Source: Lytechinus variegatus (taxonomy: Eukaryota > Echinodermata > Echinoidea > Temnopleuroida > Toxopneustidae). Taken from it: a stretch of DNA of 64,000 bases. The notes under the pieces were generated by a model, which saw only the letters and a list, made by a program, of their open reading frames with translations, had not been told where the DNA came from and ran no database searches. The translations under genes and the position numbers were made by a program. Positions within the stretch are counted from its first letter, which is position 1; each line of letters begins with the position of its first letter. The DNA lies in NCBI RefSeq assembly GCF_018143015.1, contig NC_054751.1:28006783-28070782 (forward strand). Reading direction: 5' to 3'. Positions 35,201 to 45,600 of this stretch are shown one piece after another.

Positions 35201-35750
35201 GTATTCTTTAAAAATCTGTATTACATGCCATCCTGTATAAAGAAGAGATGATCTACTGATAGATGTGATAAAAGAGGCAATTTAAGTGAAATATATACTA
35301 ATGCAATGGGGAGAGTTGTTCACAAGTGACATACATATTTGTAGATTGCCAATTTGAGGATCTCCATAGCATTAGTGATCGCAATATTCAAATGCTCATA
35401 ACTTTCTCATTATTTGTCTGATTTTTCTCAAACTTTCATAGATCTGTTTCTTTGATTTTTCTGTTTTCACACAAGCTATCTTGTTCCAAAGGTTTCATTC
35501 TCCTTTAAATTTGGACCAATGCTTTGTTTTTGCAGGTGGCGGTATAACAGAGCGCAACCTCCAGAGAATCTTGGACGGTAGTGGGGTGAAGGAATTTCAC
35601 TGCTCCGCCCGAACATCCCGCCAATCACAGTCAACTTACAGGAACACAGCCGTCTCCATGGGAGCAGCGCTCAGACCTCCAGAATTCACATTGAAGTGTG
35701 CCGATAGTGATCTCATACGGAGACTCCGTGGTATACAGACTGAAAGATGA
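23220..35750 (+). CDS. CUTC: Copper homeostasis protein CutC homologue, complete gene
   Basis: Exons: 23220-23271, 27431-27490, 29653-29824, 31121-31161, 31913-31948, 33669-33830, 35536-35750. They total 738 bases, giving 245 codons plus a TGA. All borders are GT/AG and the frame is continuous. The CutC family forms a TIM barrel; the human protein binds Cu(I). Family motifs in order: MEICIDSVESA, GGASRVELC, GGTTPSIG, LIRPRGGDF, GADGFVLGVLTSDG, CRPLPMTFHRAFD, LLTSGQ, VIMPGGGI and EFHCSAR near the C-terminus. It lacks the N-terminal extension of human CUTC and starts at the conserved core. The cysteines in VELC and FHCS are candidate copper ligands (inference). Confidence 0.96.
23651..24227. 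mobile_element. Foldback MITE with 8-bp target duplication
   Basis: Two arms of about 280 bp are near-perfect reverse complements, meeting around 23940. Ends are GGCGCTAATGCAGTTTCGCA and its mirror TGCGAAACTGCATTAGCGCC. Flanking direct repeats GTCAGAGC lie at 23643-23650 and 24228-24235. It is noncoding. The 8-bp duplication and GG start could fit Merlin, hAT or Mutator-like transposases, none of which is present. Confidence 0.92.
24236..27430. other. CUTC intron 1, remainder
   Basis: AT-rich intron. It holds a run of nine G at 26066-26074 and the candidate minus-strand exon noted at 24741-24960. No other gene was recognised. Confidence 0.4.
24741..24960 (-). other. Candidate POLL 5' exon inside CUTC intron 1
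   Basis: On the minus strand a strong donor, CCGAG|GTAAGT, ends a segment richer in CpG than its surroundings. POLL needs an upstream exon to join the acceptor at 20142, and this is the best donor I noticed in that direction. If correct, the 5' ends of POLL and CUTC overlap. The exon start is arbitrary. It could equally be an unrelated transcript or chance. Confidence 0.3.
27431..27490 (+). CDS. CUTC: CUTC exon 2
   Basis: This exon is 60 bases and encodes GASRVELCSNLFEGGTTPS. The acceptor is TTACAG|GGGC and the donor is ATTG|GTGAGT. It contains the conserved GG(A)xRxELC motif. Confidence 0.95.
27491..28026. mobile_element. CUTC intron 2, half of a MITE
   Basis: About 27888-28008 matches the right half of the MITE at 53818-54352, with ATGTCATAA, TTTTGATGAAATTTT and GTGGACTTG words in the same order. 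The left half is not evident. Confidence 0.5.
28027..28955. mobile_element. Inverted-repeat transposon with internal 90-bp triplication
   Basis: The ends GGGGTGGTATTCTG and CAGAATACCGCCCC are inverted, and GGTATTCTGAACATTGTC recurs inside as a second inverted pair. It contains three 90-bp tandem copies at 28217-28486. No transposase. A relative starts at 62732. Confidence 0.8.
28217..28486. repeat. 90-bp tandem triplication
   Basis: Three virtually identical copies start at 28217, 28307 and 28397 with GCCCTTCTAGCCAATAGG. Because 90 is divisible by three, frames stay open across the copies, which produces spurious 86- and 151-residue frames on the minus strand. Confidence 0.95.
28956..29372. 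other. CUTC intron 2, no gene seen
   Basis: AT-rich. 29160-29290 has loose repetition of the words GACCAA and AGACTAAAT. Confidence 0.35.
29373..29600. repeat. Tandem duplication, about 111 bp, before CUTC exon 3
   Basis: CATCATTTAACCGTGGAACA occurs at about 29464 and 29575, and GGAGCTGG precedes each copy. The unit resembles a dispersed short repeat also found at 18215. Confidence 0.7.
29653..29824 (+). CDS. CUTC: CUTC exon 3
   Basis: This exon is 172 bases with acceptor CCCCCAG|GAATG and donor ACAAG|GTACC. It encodes the LIRPRGGDF strand-loop and the KEHGADGFVLGVLT strand of the barrel. A duplicated repeat lies just upstream at 29373-29600. Confidence 0.95.
29825..30520. other. CUTC intron 3, first part
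   Basis: AT-rich. AATCGTTACGTTTAAA is repeated three times at 30165-30215. No gene. Confidence 0.4.
30535..30760. mobile_element. SINE-like dispersed repeat, copy 1
   Basis: It shares GGTAGCCACTTCAGTTTC, then CTGTTCTCCCAGCGGGCCCT, then CACCTGGGTCGA with copies at 31262 and 59855. An ATA-rich microsatellite abuts it. A tRNA-derived SINE is likely from copy 2 but is not proven. Confidence 0.5.
30848..31062. mobile_element. Internally deleted MITE, TTTAAAGG family
   Basis: The ends TTTAAAGGAGAATAAAACC and GGTTTCATTCCCCTTTAA are inverted. It is a shortened relative of the full element at 34924-35508. Confidence 0.75.
31121..31161 (+). CDS. CUTC: CUTC exon 4 (short)
   Basis: A 41-base exon encoding DGNVDKDKCRELM, between acceptor TTTAG|TGATGG and donor ATGG|GTAGGT. 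It joins in frame to both neighbours and matches the DGxID segment after the VLT strand. Confidence 0.9.
31245..31500. mobile_element. SINE-like dispersed repeat, copy 2
   Basis: Begins after an (AAT)n stretch with GGTAGCCACTTCAGTTCC. Near its end (31465-31480) TGGTATTAGAACCCA resembles a degenerate reverse tRNA B-box, suggesting a tRNA-derived SINE in minus orientation. Confidence 0.5.
31913..31948 (+). CDS. CUTC: CUTC exon 5 (36-base micro-exon)
   Basis: It encodes CRPLPMTFHR, the most conserved CutC signature, between acceptor TTTAG|ATCTG and donor AGAG|GTAATT. At 36 bases it is unusually short. Confidence 0.93.
32004..32622. mobile_element. MITE, GGGCTGAAA subfamily
   Basis: The left end GGGCTGAAAATATGTAT is loosely mirrored by AATTGTATTATTTTCAGCC followed by CCCTTTAA. 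Inner arms carry ATGTCATCAAAATC and its mirror. A left-half relative is at 40530-40655. Confidence 0.6.
32990..33217. repeat. CT / CA microsatellite region
   Basis: (CT)n and (CA)n tracts around 33022-33060, then pyrimidine-rich DNA. It lies in CUTC intron 5. The 127-residue frame over it is compositional. Confidence 0.75.
33218..33480. repeat. Dispersed short repeat
   Basis: Starts ATGATAATAATGAGATATG, followed by CTCAAAGCGCTTCAGAGCAG, an element type also recognisable at 10145. No gene. Confidence 0.4.
33669..33830 (+). CDS. CUTC: CUTC exon 6
   Basis: This exon is 162 bases with acceptor TTCAG|CTTTTG and donor CCTG|GTCAGT. It encodes AFDMCTDAHGALE, LGFDRLLTSGQ, LEGLPLIADL and GRIVIMPG. 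Confidence 0.95.
34220..34430. repeat. Poly-G repeat family copy
   Basis: Begins GGGGGCGGAAGCC and ends GCCTTCCGGCGCCTATGC, an imperfect inverted pair, with several G and A runs between. It lies in CUTC intron 6. Confidence 0.55.
34924..35508. mobile_element. Full-length TTTAAAGG-family MITE
   Basis: Inverted arms of roughly 200 bp run from TTAAAGGGGAACGAAAT to GGTTTCATTCTCCTTTAA, including AATCACTAATACTATGG and its mirror. It is 585 bp and noncoding, and ends 27 bases before CUTC exon 7, so it supplies sequence close to that acceptor. Confidence 0.85.
35536..35750 (+). CDS. CUTC: CUTC exon 7, C-terminus
   Basis: Acceptor TTTGCAG|GTGGCGG. It encodes GGITERNLQRIL, EFHCSAR and a C-terminal tail ending RLRGIQTER, with TGA at 35748-35750. 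Confidence 0.95.
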
Positions 35751-36689
35751 TAGACTGCCAACCTTTTCATGCAATAATCGATCAATCTCAGGGGAGAAAC
35801 GAGTCTGTTTTTTAGTTATTGGACCTATTAATCAGGTTTAGCTTCAAGTATCGAATTTATATACTAAGGGCCACTGCACACCTGATTTTGGAATAAAACG
35901 TAGAAGAATTTGATGCTAATATTGAGACATGGAATACATGTATCTTACTGTGTAATATTCAAAAACATTGTACTAATACCTATGTATTATCTGTGGCTAT
36001 GCTATTGCCCTTATTAAAAATGGAAGTTAATTTCATATCGAGTCGTAATGACGTCATAGCAATTATATGATCGGCTACGATTTGAGACTCATTTGGCCTT
36101 TACTCCTAAATAAAGGCTTGCAATCGTCCAAAATTGTTATATTAGTATTCTTTCAATTAATTTGGAACCTCAAATAAAATCATACTTTACATTTACATTT
36201 TCAGAAAATGAGCAAAATATGATTCATCTCAAAAATGGATCATGGACCGGTTGTAAGGTGTGTGGTGGCCTTTACTGGTATGCAGTTAAGCAGGCCGGGT
36301 TTGTTGAAGTGAAAACTTTGTTGTAGGAACTCAACCCCCCTCTCCCCCCCCCATTTCCACAGAGATGATGCTTGTCTAGAGGGTCTTATCCACAAGAAAA
36401 TATGTGAAAATACAAATGGGGTATATTTTACTGATTAAAAAAAATGCTGTGTAATTATCTATTGCTGTGTTCCTGTCATGTATCAGCACATTGAAATGTT
36501 GAATGTCCATTCAAAAACAAATCCATGTTATTCTTTGCTGGTGTTTATTTTTTATTTTTTGCCAAATCTTGATTGGATTACTGAGATTGGAAGAACAGAA
36601 TTCACCAAGAATACCACTTTGGAATTGGATATGCTGCATTAGTCTGCAATTTCATTCAATACAATTACCATATGATAGTTTCATCTTTG
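35751..36689. other. CUTC 3' flank
   Basis: AT-rich with two AATAAA motifs noted separately. Part of 36450-36689 may be the 3' end of the adjacent BEL/Pao element, but no terminal repeat was delimited. Confidence 0.35.
35892..35897 (+). promoter_or_regulatory. Candidate CUTC poly(A) signal
   Basis: A canonical AATAAA lies 142 bases after the stop codon. A second AATAAA at 36109-36114 is an alternative. The distances suit a short 3' UTR; neither is proven. Confidence 0.45.
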
Positions 36690-37515
36690 CACTCACTTCT
36701 TTGGCGGCATTTCTCGGCTACTAAATCTTATTATAATCCACATTCCACTTTTTAAGGCTCCAACAGATGCAGAACATCTAATGTCCAATGCTTCCAAAAG
36801 GAGTCGACGATTTGTTGGACGTATTCTACCTTGAGGTACATCACGCGATGCTCTACCCGGTAGCATGTCGTTTGGGAAAATGTAACTTCCATTATCAGGA
36901 TCGTGGGGAATTCTACCAATTGGTCTCTGATTGATGAGGTTAGCTTTATCTATTAAACACGTATAGGCCTATAGCTCAAATGGTGTCAAAAGCTGTCCTG
37001 CGATGGCTTTCTTTTAGGAGTATTTTCAGCTTTTCACAAGCGATTCCGCACCTCCGTTCTGGTGAGGCGCTGAAGGAGTGGTGAATTTCCAAACAGTTCT
37101 CATATTTGCACAGAATTCAGCCAGGTTCTGTGCATCCTAACCTCTGATTACCTCGCACAGCTCTCTGTCGGCACCAACAAACTGCGTACCGTTGTCACTC
37201 AATAGATAGGCAGGTTGGCCTCTAATTACAAAGAACTGTCTATTCACTAGAAGAAAGGCCATAGTGGAGCAGTGGGTAGCCATCTCCAGATGTACTACTG
37301 TTGTGTTAAGGCACATGAAAATTACACTGTACAATTTAATAGCAGTGCATTACGGGTAATCTTCACTCTGTATAGACCAAACTAATCAACAGATGTATTG
37401 TAGAATTTGGGAGTCTGGGGGCTACTCTATTCTGAGGTAACTATGCCATCAGCTGTTTCTCAGCTGCATATTCAATCTCTCTTCACTTTGTGCATCTGAA
37501 CTTGATGGTTTTTTG

Positions 37516-38554
37516 TCTCACCTGCATAGCAGAGTGAGACTATAGGCGCTGCTTTTCCGACGGCGGCGGCGGTGGCGTCAACATCAAATCTTAACCTGAG
37601 GTTAAGTTTTTGAAATGACATCATAACTTAGAAAGTATATGGACCTAGTTCATGAAACTTGGCCATAAGGTTAATCAAGTATTACTGAACATCCTATAAG
37701 AGTTTCATGTCACATGACCAAGGTCAAAGGTCATTTAGGGTCAATGAACTTAGACCATGTTGGAGGAATCAACATCAAAATCTTAACCTGAGGATAAGTT
37801 TTTGAAATGTCATCATAACTTAGAAAATATATGGACCTAGTTCATGAAACTTGGACATAAGGTTAATCAAGTATCACTGAACATCCTGCATGAGTTTTAT
37901 GTCACATGACCAAGGTCAAAGGTCATTTAGGGTCAATGAACTCTGGCCGAATTGGGGGTATCTGTTGTATTCCCATCATAACTTTGAAAGTTTATGGATC
38001 TGATTCATGAAACTTGGACATAATAGTAATCAAGCATCACTGAACATTTTGTGCAAGTTTCAGGTCTCATGATTAAGGTCAAAGGTCATTTAGGGTCAAT
38101 GAACTTTGGCCGAATAACTTGGACATTAGAGTAATCAAGTATCACCGAATATCCTGTGCACATTTCAGGTCACATGACCAAGGTCAAAGGTCAATGAACT
38201 TTGGCCGAATTGGGTGTATCTGTTGAATTACCATCATAACTTTGAAAGTTTATGGATCTGATTCATGAAACTTGTACATAAGAGTAATCAAGTATCACTG
38301 AACATCCTGTGCGAGTTTCAGGTCACATGATCAAGGTCAAAGGTCATGTAAGGTCAATGAACTTTGGCCATGTTGGTTTTTTTTTGTTGAATAACCATCA
38401 TATCTCTGTAAGTTTATTGGTCTAGTTCATAAAAAGTGGACATAAGAGTAACCATGTATCACTGAACATCTTGTGCGAGTTAGAGTAGTTTTCAAAGTCA
38501 GCACTGCTGCTATATTGAACTGCAAGATGCAGGTGAGACGGCCAGAGGCATTCC
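37516..38554. mobile_element. Insertion with 16-bp target duplication and about 180-bp internal repeats
   Basis: ACTTGATGGTTTTTTG occurs directly at 37500-37515 and 38555-38570. Ends TCTCACCTGCAT and ATGCAGGTGAGA are inverted. The body has about five degenerate copies of a 150-190 bp unit containing GACCAAGGTCAAAGGTCA. The long duplication suggests target-primed insertion (LINE/SINE-like), although inverted ends are unusual for that. No coding sequence. Confidence 0.85.
37721..38346 (+). promoter_or_regulatory. Five DR1 nuclear-receptor-type motifs
   Basis: AGGTCAAAGGTCA occurs at 37721-37733, 37913-37925, 38076-38088, 38181-38193 and 38334-38346. It is a perfect direct repeat of AGGTCA with one spacer base, the known site type for RXR/HNF4/COUP-TF receptors. 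Three copies continue TTTAGGGTCA, giving a DR4-like spacing. Function is not shown. Confidence 0.55.
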
Positions 38555-39706
38555 ACTTGATGGTTTTTTGCAAGTTTGTATCCCTGCAAAATCCAGTAGC
38601 ATTTTCTTACTTTTGCCAGTAGTGGATGCTACTCCGCTGTGACCTTCCTGATGCATCTCACTAGTTATGAGCCATGATATCCTGTCTTCACATGGCAAAA
38701 GTACTGGATGTCTTATATCATACGAGAGTAGAGATCTGTCCGTTCTGCCACCAACTCAACTGATTCCCTTTTAATAGTATAGGGACTCGAGGTCTTGAAT
38801 TCCCCCTTGTCAAGGCGTGCTTTCAGGGTGGTTTGAGCTCCTCTGATCAGCATATTCTCTCATTCTTGTATCTCCTCTGGTGTCAAACATTGGCTGCCAT
38901 CATCACTCTTGTCAGCATTTTGTGCATTCTTTAACTTGTGCACAAAACTTAGTACATAGGCAGAAAATCAGAAAGACCTTTTGATTTTCCACTTAAAGTA
39001 CAGCTTTGCCATCACCAGTTGGCCATTCATTATCTGTAGTATAGAAAAAGTCTGGTCCTTTCAGCCTTCTGTTACCCAATTTTGCTGTTGGCAGCCCTCT
39101 AGACACATCATCAGCGGGGTTGCAACTCCTGGGAACATAATGCCATCGAGCTGGGTCAGACTGACTTTGTACTTCTGCCACTCTCACTGCGATGAAAGGC
39201 TTATATCGCTTTCTTTGAATCTGTCTTGAAAACCAACTGGTCATTCTTTAGTTGTAGCTTTTCTCCATGGTGGAGTGAAGTCTTGTTGCCAATACAGCTG
39301 CTTAAAGTTAAAGGCATGGCATAGTTAACTTCTTCAACGGTGGTACACTTGACTTGGCAACCACAAACCTCGATCACTTCATATATCCCCTCTTCAAGCT
39401 GCCGTCTGAGATAGATACATGACTGGAAACCATCCTGAGAAGCATCTGCAAATACACAGAGCATGGGATTGCTATCAACTCTTGCTGGTATGAGGTTTCA
39501 GTCAATTCTAACCTCACTCTACTCTTTCATTTCCTTCCGATCTTCTGGTAGTTTTTCTGTCCCATCCATAGCCTTTTTCCCAGAGCCTTTCTAATACTTT
39601 CTTAGCACGAACCAGAAATGGCAACAAAAGTCCTAGCTGGTCAAATACTCTTGCTATCTGGCTCAATATCTGTCTCTTGCTGAGGCTATTAACTCTTTAA
39701 GCGCCA

Positions 39707-39763
39707 TTGGCAGCTATTTGTGCCCATAGGCCACTCGTGCCGGTGGCAGCTATTTGTGCCCAA
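39707..39763. repeat. Subterminal 18-bp direct repeat
   Basis: GGCAGCTATTTGTGCCCA occurs twice, about 39 bases apart, just inside the left end of the composite insertion. It could be a transposase binding site. Confidence 0.6.
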
Positions 39764-40389
39764 GTAACTTTTTTTTGTTTAACCAATTTTACAGCCAGAA
39801 AATCAACACCATATTCTGTGTTTTTTATGTTATACTGGCAAGGAATTCACAATTCATTTTATCATATAAAAAATAGTGGTTTACATAGACATTTTTTGAG
39901 TAAAATTGTATTTTTGCATCATTATTTTGAAGAGTTGATTTTGGATATTGCCGCGATCTGAATCAAGATTTCCCCTATAGAAACATGTGATATAACGGTT
40001 GTGTGTAGCAATACACGTACTTCTATGGGCAGAGCAAAGGCGAGTGTGCGAAGGCATTCAGCTCGGAATTGACCAATGACAGAGCGGTACGATGATCCTC
40101 ACCCAGCACTACTCGCCCATTCGCTATTGTTACATGAATATTCATGAGCTATCGATCGGGTCTTTTGCAGGCCGGTATGGTAGTATTCTTGTGTCAAGGC
40201 TTTTTTGTGCCTGCAAATGTGCACGGTTTGGGGGAGATTTTTATTTTTTATCAATTTTTTTTTTTTTGGGGGGGGGGGAGGTTTTATACTTTGTTTTTTT
40301 GCATTCTCACAAAATTGTTCTCGTTATGAATATATGAGTAAAGAAGGCTGTCATTTCCAACTCTCGTCGCACTGCAATCATCACACTCA

Positions 40390-40655
40390 TTGTTTATTTA
40401 TTCATTTATTATTGTTATTATTATCATTATTAGTATGACTATTATCATTATCATTATTATCATTATTGCTATTTTAATTATTATTATCATTTTCGATATT
40501 TTTCTCCTTCACCTTATTCTTATTATCATTAAAGGGATAGCCCGGGCTGAAAGTATTTATAGTTTTATAAATAGGGCAGGATTCACTGAGCAAAATACCG
40601 AAAAATTCATCAAAATCGGATAACAAATAACAAAGTTATTGAATTTTAAAAGTCA
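40390..40655. repeat. ATT microsatellite and half MITE
   Basis: 40400-40530 is a (TTA/TCA)n tract. 40530-40655 matches the left half of the MITE at 32004 (TTAAAGGGATAGCCCGGGCT). Confidence 0.6.
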
Positions 40656-42672
40656 ATGCGGCAAGGGCGAAATAAAAAGTATGATGTGTGTGATCTTTTA
40701 TTTACAAAATTCTGTGAATGTCATGCATTTTCCGCAATGCGTTTTTTTTTTCATTCTTCCTCATTTGTTTTATTAGCGAGAAATAATTCATATTAATCAA
40801 CGTATCATTTGTTCCGATGATGCGCTTTCTTTTGTTTCTCCTTTTTGCCAGCAAAAAGATAATGGGTATATATCCCTACACGCTGAGCTCATATGGCAAA
40901 TCTGGTAGCATAAACTGGATTACTACTAAATGAAAAAAAAATATATCAAGCAAATTTGATAATTGAAAATGTTAAATGTACTAACATATCGATTATGTTT
41001 ATTGTGCATAAGTCCTACCGCATGATAAAATATTGACAATGCACGTTATAAAAAGTTTAGTGGTGTCATTTATATATAATTTGAACAGCAAATGGTGTCC
41101 ATTTCATTTTTTTTCAGGAAAGGGGAAGTAAAATTAATCCTTACCAGATTAATATTTTCAATGACGGGGTAATTATCGATATCACAAATAAGAGGTGTAG
41201 TAAATATAATTTCTGATATTGTCGAAAGCAATATCTTACTTTTCCGATAGATGATCCATTACAGACATATTATTTGAATAAACAAAGGTTCAACAAATTA
41301 TAAAGATCTAAATTTCTACAAATTGTTAGTAATTTCTACCTTCACACCCCATCGCTTCGTTATTTCTTTTTCCTCGTTTATCTTTCAATTTTCTTTATGT
41401 TTGATTTGTCAAGAATTATATAGCCTATACATTTCTTCAATCTTAAATTTCATCTTTATCCTTTATTTCTAAATATGCAAAGTAGGCTTCAGCTACAAGT
41501 TGATTTATTTATTTTAAACTATTTGTTTTTCTTTATGCTTTTGATAAGTGGAAGTAACGATGCCAGTGTTTGTGCTGGTGGTCGTGGTGGTGGAGGTGTG
41601 CTGTTCCCCCTTGATTTCTTGTTATCATTCTCGACATTATCCATGGCATCTTTACCATCATCCCTATCATCATCATCATCATTTAGATTACGGGAAATTT
41701 GACGCATATTGTTGATGCTAAATGTCTTAAAGTCAAAACAAATATTTGAATAAAAATTATGTATTTTAATGGCAATAAGTAGGCCTGGCAATAAGTCAAT
41801 GGAAGGTGTTGGGGAAAGAGACAGAGGAATTTTAATCTTGATCTCAACGGAGAGAAAAGCTATTGTTCGTATCGGAACCTTTGAAAGTATTAAATCAAAA
41901 GACGCGCGCGTGGCCCGATTTCTATAAACATCCTGTGCTAAATTGCTTTCCTCGATAATAGGTCAGGAGGGAGCGCGGATTAGACATTCCTCATGAAAGG
42001 GAGTCTGGGCATCTATTGTTTATGACTTGGTGGCATGAACAATAAAATGTAGTCGCTATCAGACAGGTGGCTACTTTGGTTGAACATTATTCTTTTTAAT
42101 GCCGAAACAGATATAATGAATATTTCATCCCCATCATGAAATGTCCACATGTGAATTTTACCTGTTATATTTATCGTTCTTTCACTGTTCAGCTACGATT
42201 TTATATCAAATAGTGATCCCATTGGGCTTCCTGGCATGTCGACGAAGACCGTTGCCTTTTTTTTCAAACCGCTTACTATGTAGGCTCGCTCGCTGAATGA
42301 AGCCTATAGTTTGATAATAATCAATTATTCAAAGGCAAAATATGCAATGAGGCCCTTTTCTTGTCTCAGATTGTCATTATATTTTCATATTTATATCGCA
42401 TTATATTTTCCACAAGAAAAAGAATATCCGGCATCTATTGTCAATTTCTTGGCATGTACAATATGCATAGTTGGCTCAGATAATATCCTTTCATAGATGA
42501 GGCTACAAAGATCAGATATGATCATATTTAAAAATATTTTTTCCAGAGATCTTTATGTCCTCTCTATACAAATCATCTTTATTTCATAACAAAATATACA
42601 ATTTACCCAGGTCCTTTGCCGGAAATAGTGGCGCAAAGTCCGCTTCACTGGCAATATGCAGGATTATGGAGT
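40652..42672 (+). repeat. 2-kb direct repeat, copy A
   Basis: Closely similar along its length to 47367-49456, from GGCAAGGGC to GCAGGATTATGGAGT. It includes an (ATC)n patch and a GGTGGTCGTGGTGG-like stretch. No recognisable coding sequence; frames over it lack domains. Confidence 0.9.
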
Positions 42673-42673
42673 G

Positions 42674-45600
42674 TATATATATATATATATATATATGATT
42701 CTATTTAGGATTCTATTTAGGATTACGATTATCAGTATTACGAATTTTGCATGCATTGCATGTGTGAAGATTTTTTTGTTTTGCACAATCCATTATGATT
42801 AAATATTGCAGCTCCCTTTTCCCTTTCTTTTTTTACCGATACCACCCCACGAAGGGTGCATTAATTTATTAATTAATGAATTTTGAAAGTATTGTGTTGC
42901 TCGACAACCATTCAAATACATGAAATGTTATGAACGTGTTTACTGTTGCTACCCCGACGAAAAATGTTTGTTGATATACATCGTGTCCCACAAAAATGCA
43001 ACTCTCTTTTTAGTTTGGCATAATGTTTAAGTTATAACGTTAAATTGTATACCTTTTTTGCACCCGTAAACTAGTATTTATTTCCCAAAACTGGATTAAA
43101 TTTCGCGTGATATGGTCCAACAATTACAAAGAAATAAGCATCTTTCATATTAACTCTCTAGTTTACAATGGAATAAGGTCAGTGGTTCGAATGCCTTCGA
43201 ATAACTACGATTCTGTTAACCCTCCTAATGCGGGTGCATTTTCAAAATAATTTCACCCTGCCATTCTCAAAACTTACAAAAACGTAAAAGAAACTGTTGG
43301 AAAATAACTTGCTTTGATTTCATAAGATCTATTCCTTTTAATCATGTGAATCATTAATTGTCCTAATTTCCAAACCAAATAATAATAATATGCCTGCTTC
43401 TTTAGTCACTGGGTATCGGTTATATGATGAGTTGGGGTGAATAAATTGATTATTTCCCCACGCCTCCGACTTACATGTCTTTAACCAATCGAAAAATACC
43501 GTCTGTCTTCCCATTATATCATTTGCATAAAATCCTTCTTGTGCTTTCCAAGATTAATAATAAAACTTCGTAGATAAGAATTACAATCAGAATCAATTAA
43601 TATAAATTGTGCATCAAATCAGAACATCGCCTGTATTATAAACTATTTATCAAATCGATAGTCGACTTTCCCGCCATTTCTTCCTCATGATTCTATTTAG
43701 GATTACGATTTTTATTAGTATTATGAGTCTTGCATGCATTGCATTTGTAAATATTTTTCTTATTGTTTTGCTTAACAACAATTCAATATGTTCAAAGGTG
43801 GCAGCTCCTTTTTCCGCTCTTTTCACGGATGCCACCCCACGAAGAGTGCATTAAACTTTGAAATTATTGTGTTGCTCGACAACCATTCAAAATACATGAA
43901 ATGTGCTGAACGGTTCTACTGTTGCCAACCCGACAAAAAAAAATGTTTCTTGATATACAGCGTGTCCCACAAAAATACAACTCGCACTTTAATTGGGTGT
44001 AATGTTTAAGTTGTAACATTAAAATTGTATACCTTTTTGCATCTGTAAACTAGGATTCATTTACCAAAATAGATTAAATTTCACGTGATATGGTCCAACA
44101 ATCACAAAGATGTAAGCATCTTTCACATTAGCTCTCTAGTTTACAATGTAATTACGGTCAGTAGTTTGAATTCCTTGCCATTCTAACTACGATTCTCCTT
44201 ATCCACCTGGGGTGTGTTTCATCAACATTTTTGTCCGACAAGTTGTCAGATCTGACATCTTTCTCTGACTCTGATTGGCTGTGAGGCACTGTTACTATGG
44301 TAACTGTCGGATAAAATGGGACTTGTCGGATAAAACGTCCGACAAGTCCTTTCATGAAACGCTCCCCCGGTGTGGGTGCATTTTAAAAACAATTTCACCC
44401 TGCCATTCTCAAAACGTAAAAAAACGTAAAAGAAACCGTTGAAAAATTACCTTTTTTGTGTTTCATAAGAAATATTCCTCCAATCGTGTGAATCCTTAAT
44501 TGTCCTAATTTCCCAAGCCAACTAATTATCTGGCTGCTTCTTCAGTCACAGGGTATCGGTTATACGTTTTGAATGTTTGTTGGTGAAGAAGTGGATTATT
44601 AAACCGATTCAAACACTTCCGACTAACATGACTTTAATCAATCAAAAACTACCGTTTATCCTCCCATCAGTACATCTATCTTTGCATAAAATGCTTCTTA
44701 TGCATATGAAGGTTGATAATAAAAATTTGCATAAAATGCTTCTTATGCTTATGAAAATTGCATAAAATGCTTGTTGTGCCTATAACGGTTGATAGTAAAA
44801 ATTTGCATAAAATGCTGGTTATGCTTATGAAGATTAATAATAGTAATTTGTAGAGTCATGCGATTGTAAGATTTATAATCAAAATAAATCAATCTAAATT
44901 TTGCATCAAATCAGAACATCGCCTATATCATAAACTGTTATCAAATCAAAAATCGACTTTCGCGCCATTTCCTCCTCATGATTCTATTTAGGATTACGTG
45001 TACTAGTATCATGAGTCTTGCATGCAATGCAAGTGTAAAGATTGCTTCTTTTTTTTACTGTTTTGCACAATGACAATTCAATATGCTTAAATGTGGCAGC
45101 TCCCTTTTCCCTTTTGTTTTTTCTACCGATGCCACCCCAACGAAGAGTCTATTAACTAGAATTTATTTTCTAAAAATATAATTTCACGTGATATGGTCCA
45201 CCAATCACAAAGATATAAGCATCTTTCATATTAGCTCTCCAATTTACAATGAAATATGGTCAGTAGTTCGAATGCCTTGCCATTCTTACTACAATTCTGT
45301 TAACCATCCTAATGCGGGTGCATTTTCAAAATAATTTCACCTGTCGTTCTCAAAACGTACAAAAACGTAGAAGAAACCGTTGGAAAATAACCTGCTTTGA
45401 TTTCATAAGATCTATTCCTTTTAATCATGTGAATCATTAATTGTCCTAATTTCCAAACCAAATAATTATATGCCTGCTTCTTTAGTCACCGGGTATCGGT
45501 TTTGATGAGTTGGGGTGAAAAAATTGATTATTTTCCCATGCCTCCGATTTACATGATTTTAACCAATCGAAAAATACCGTTGTTGTGCTTATGAAGGTTG

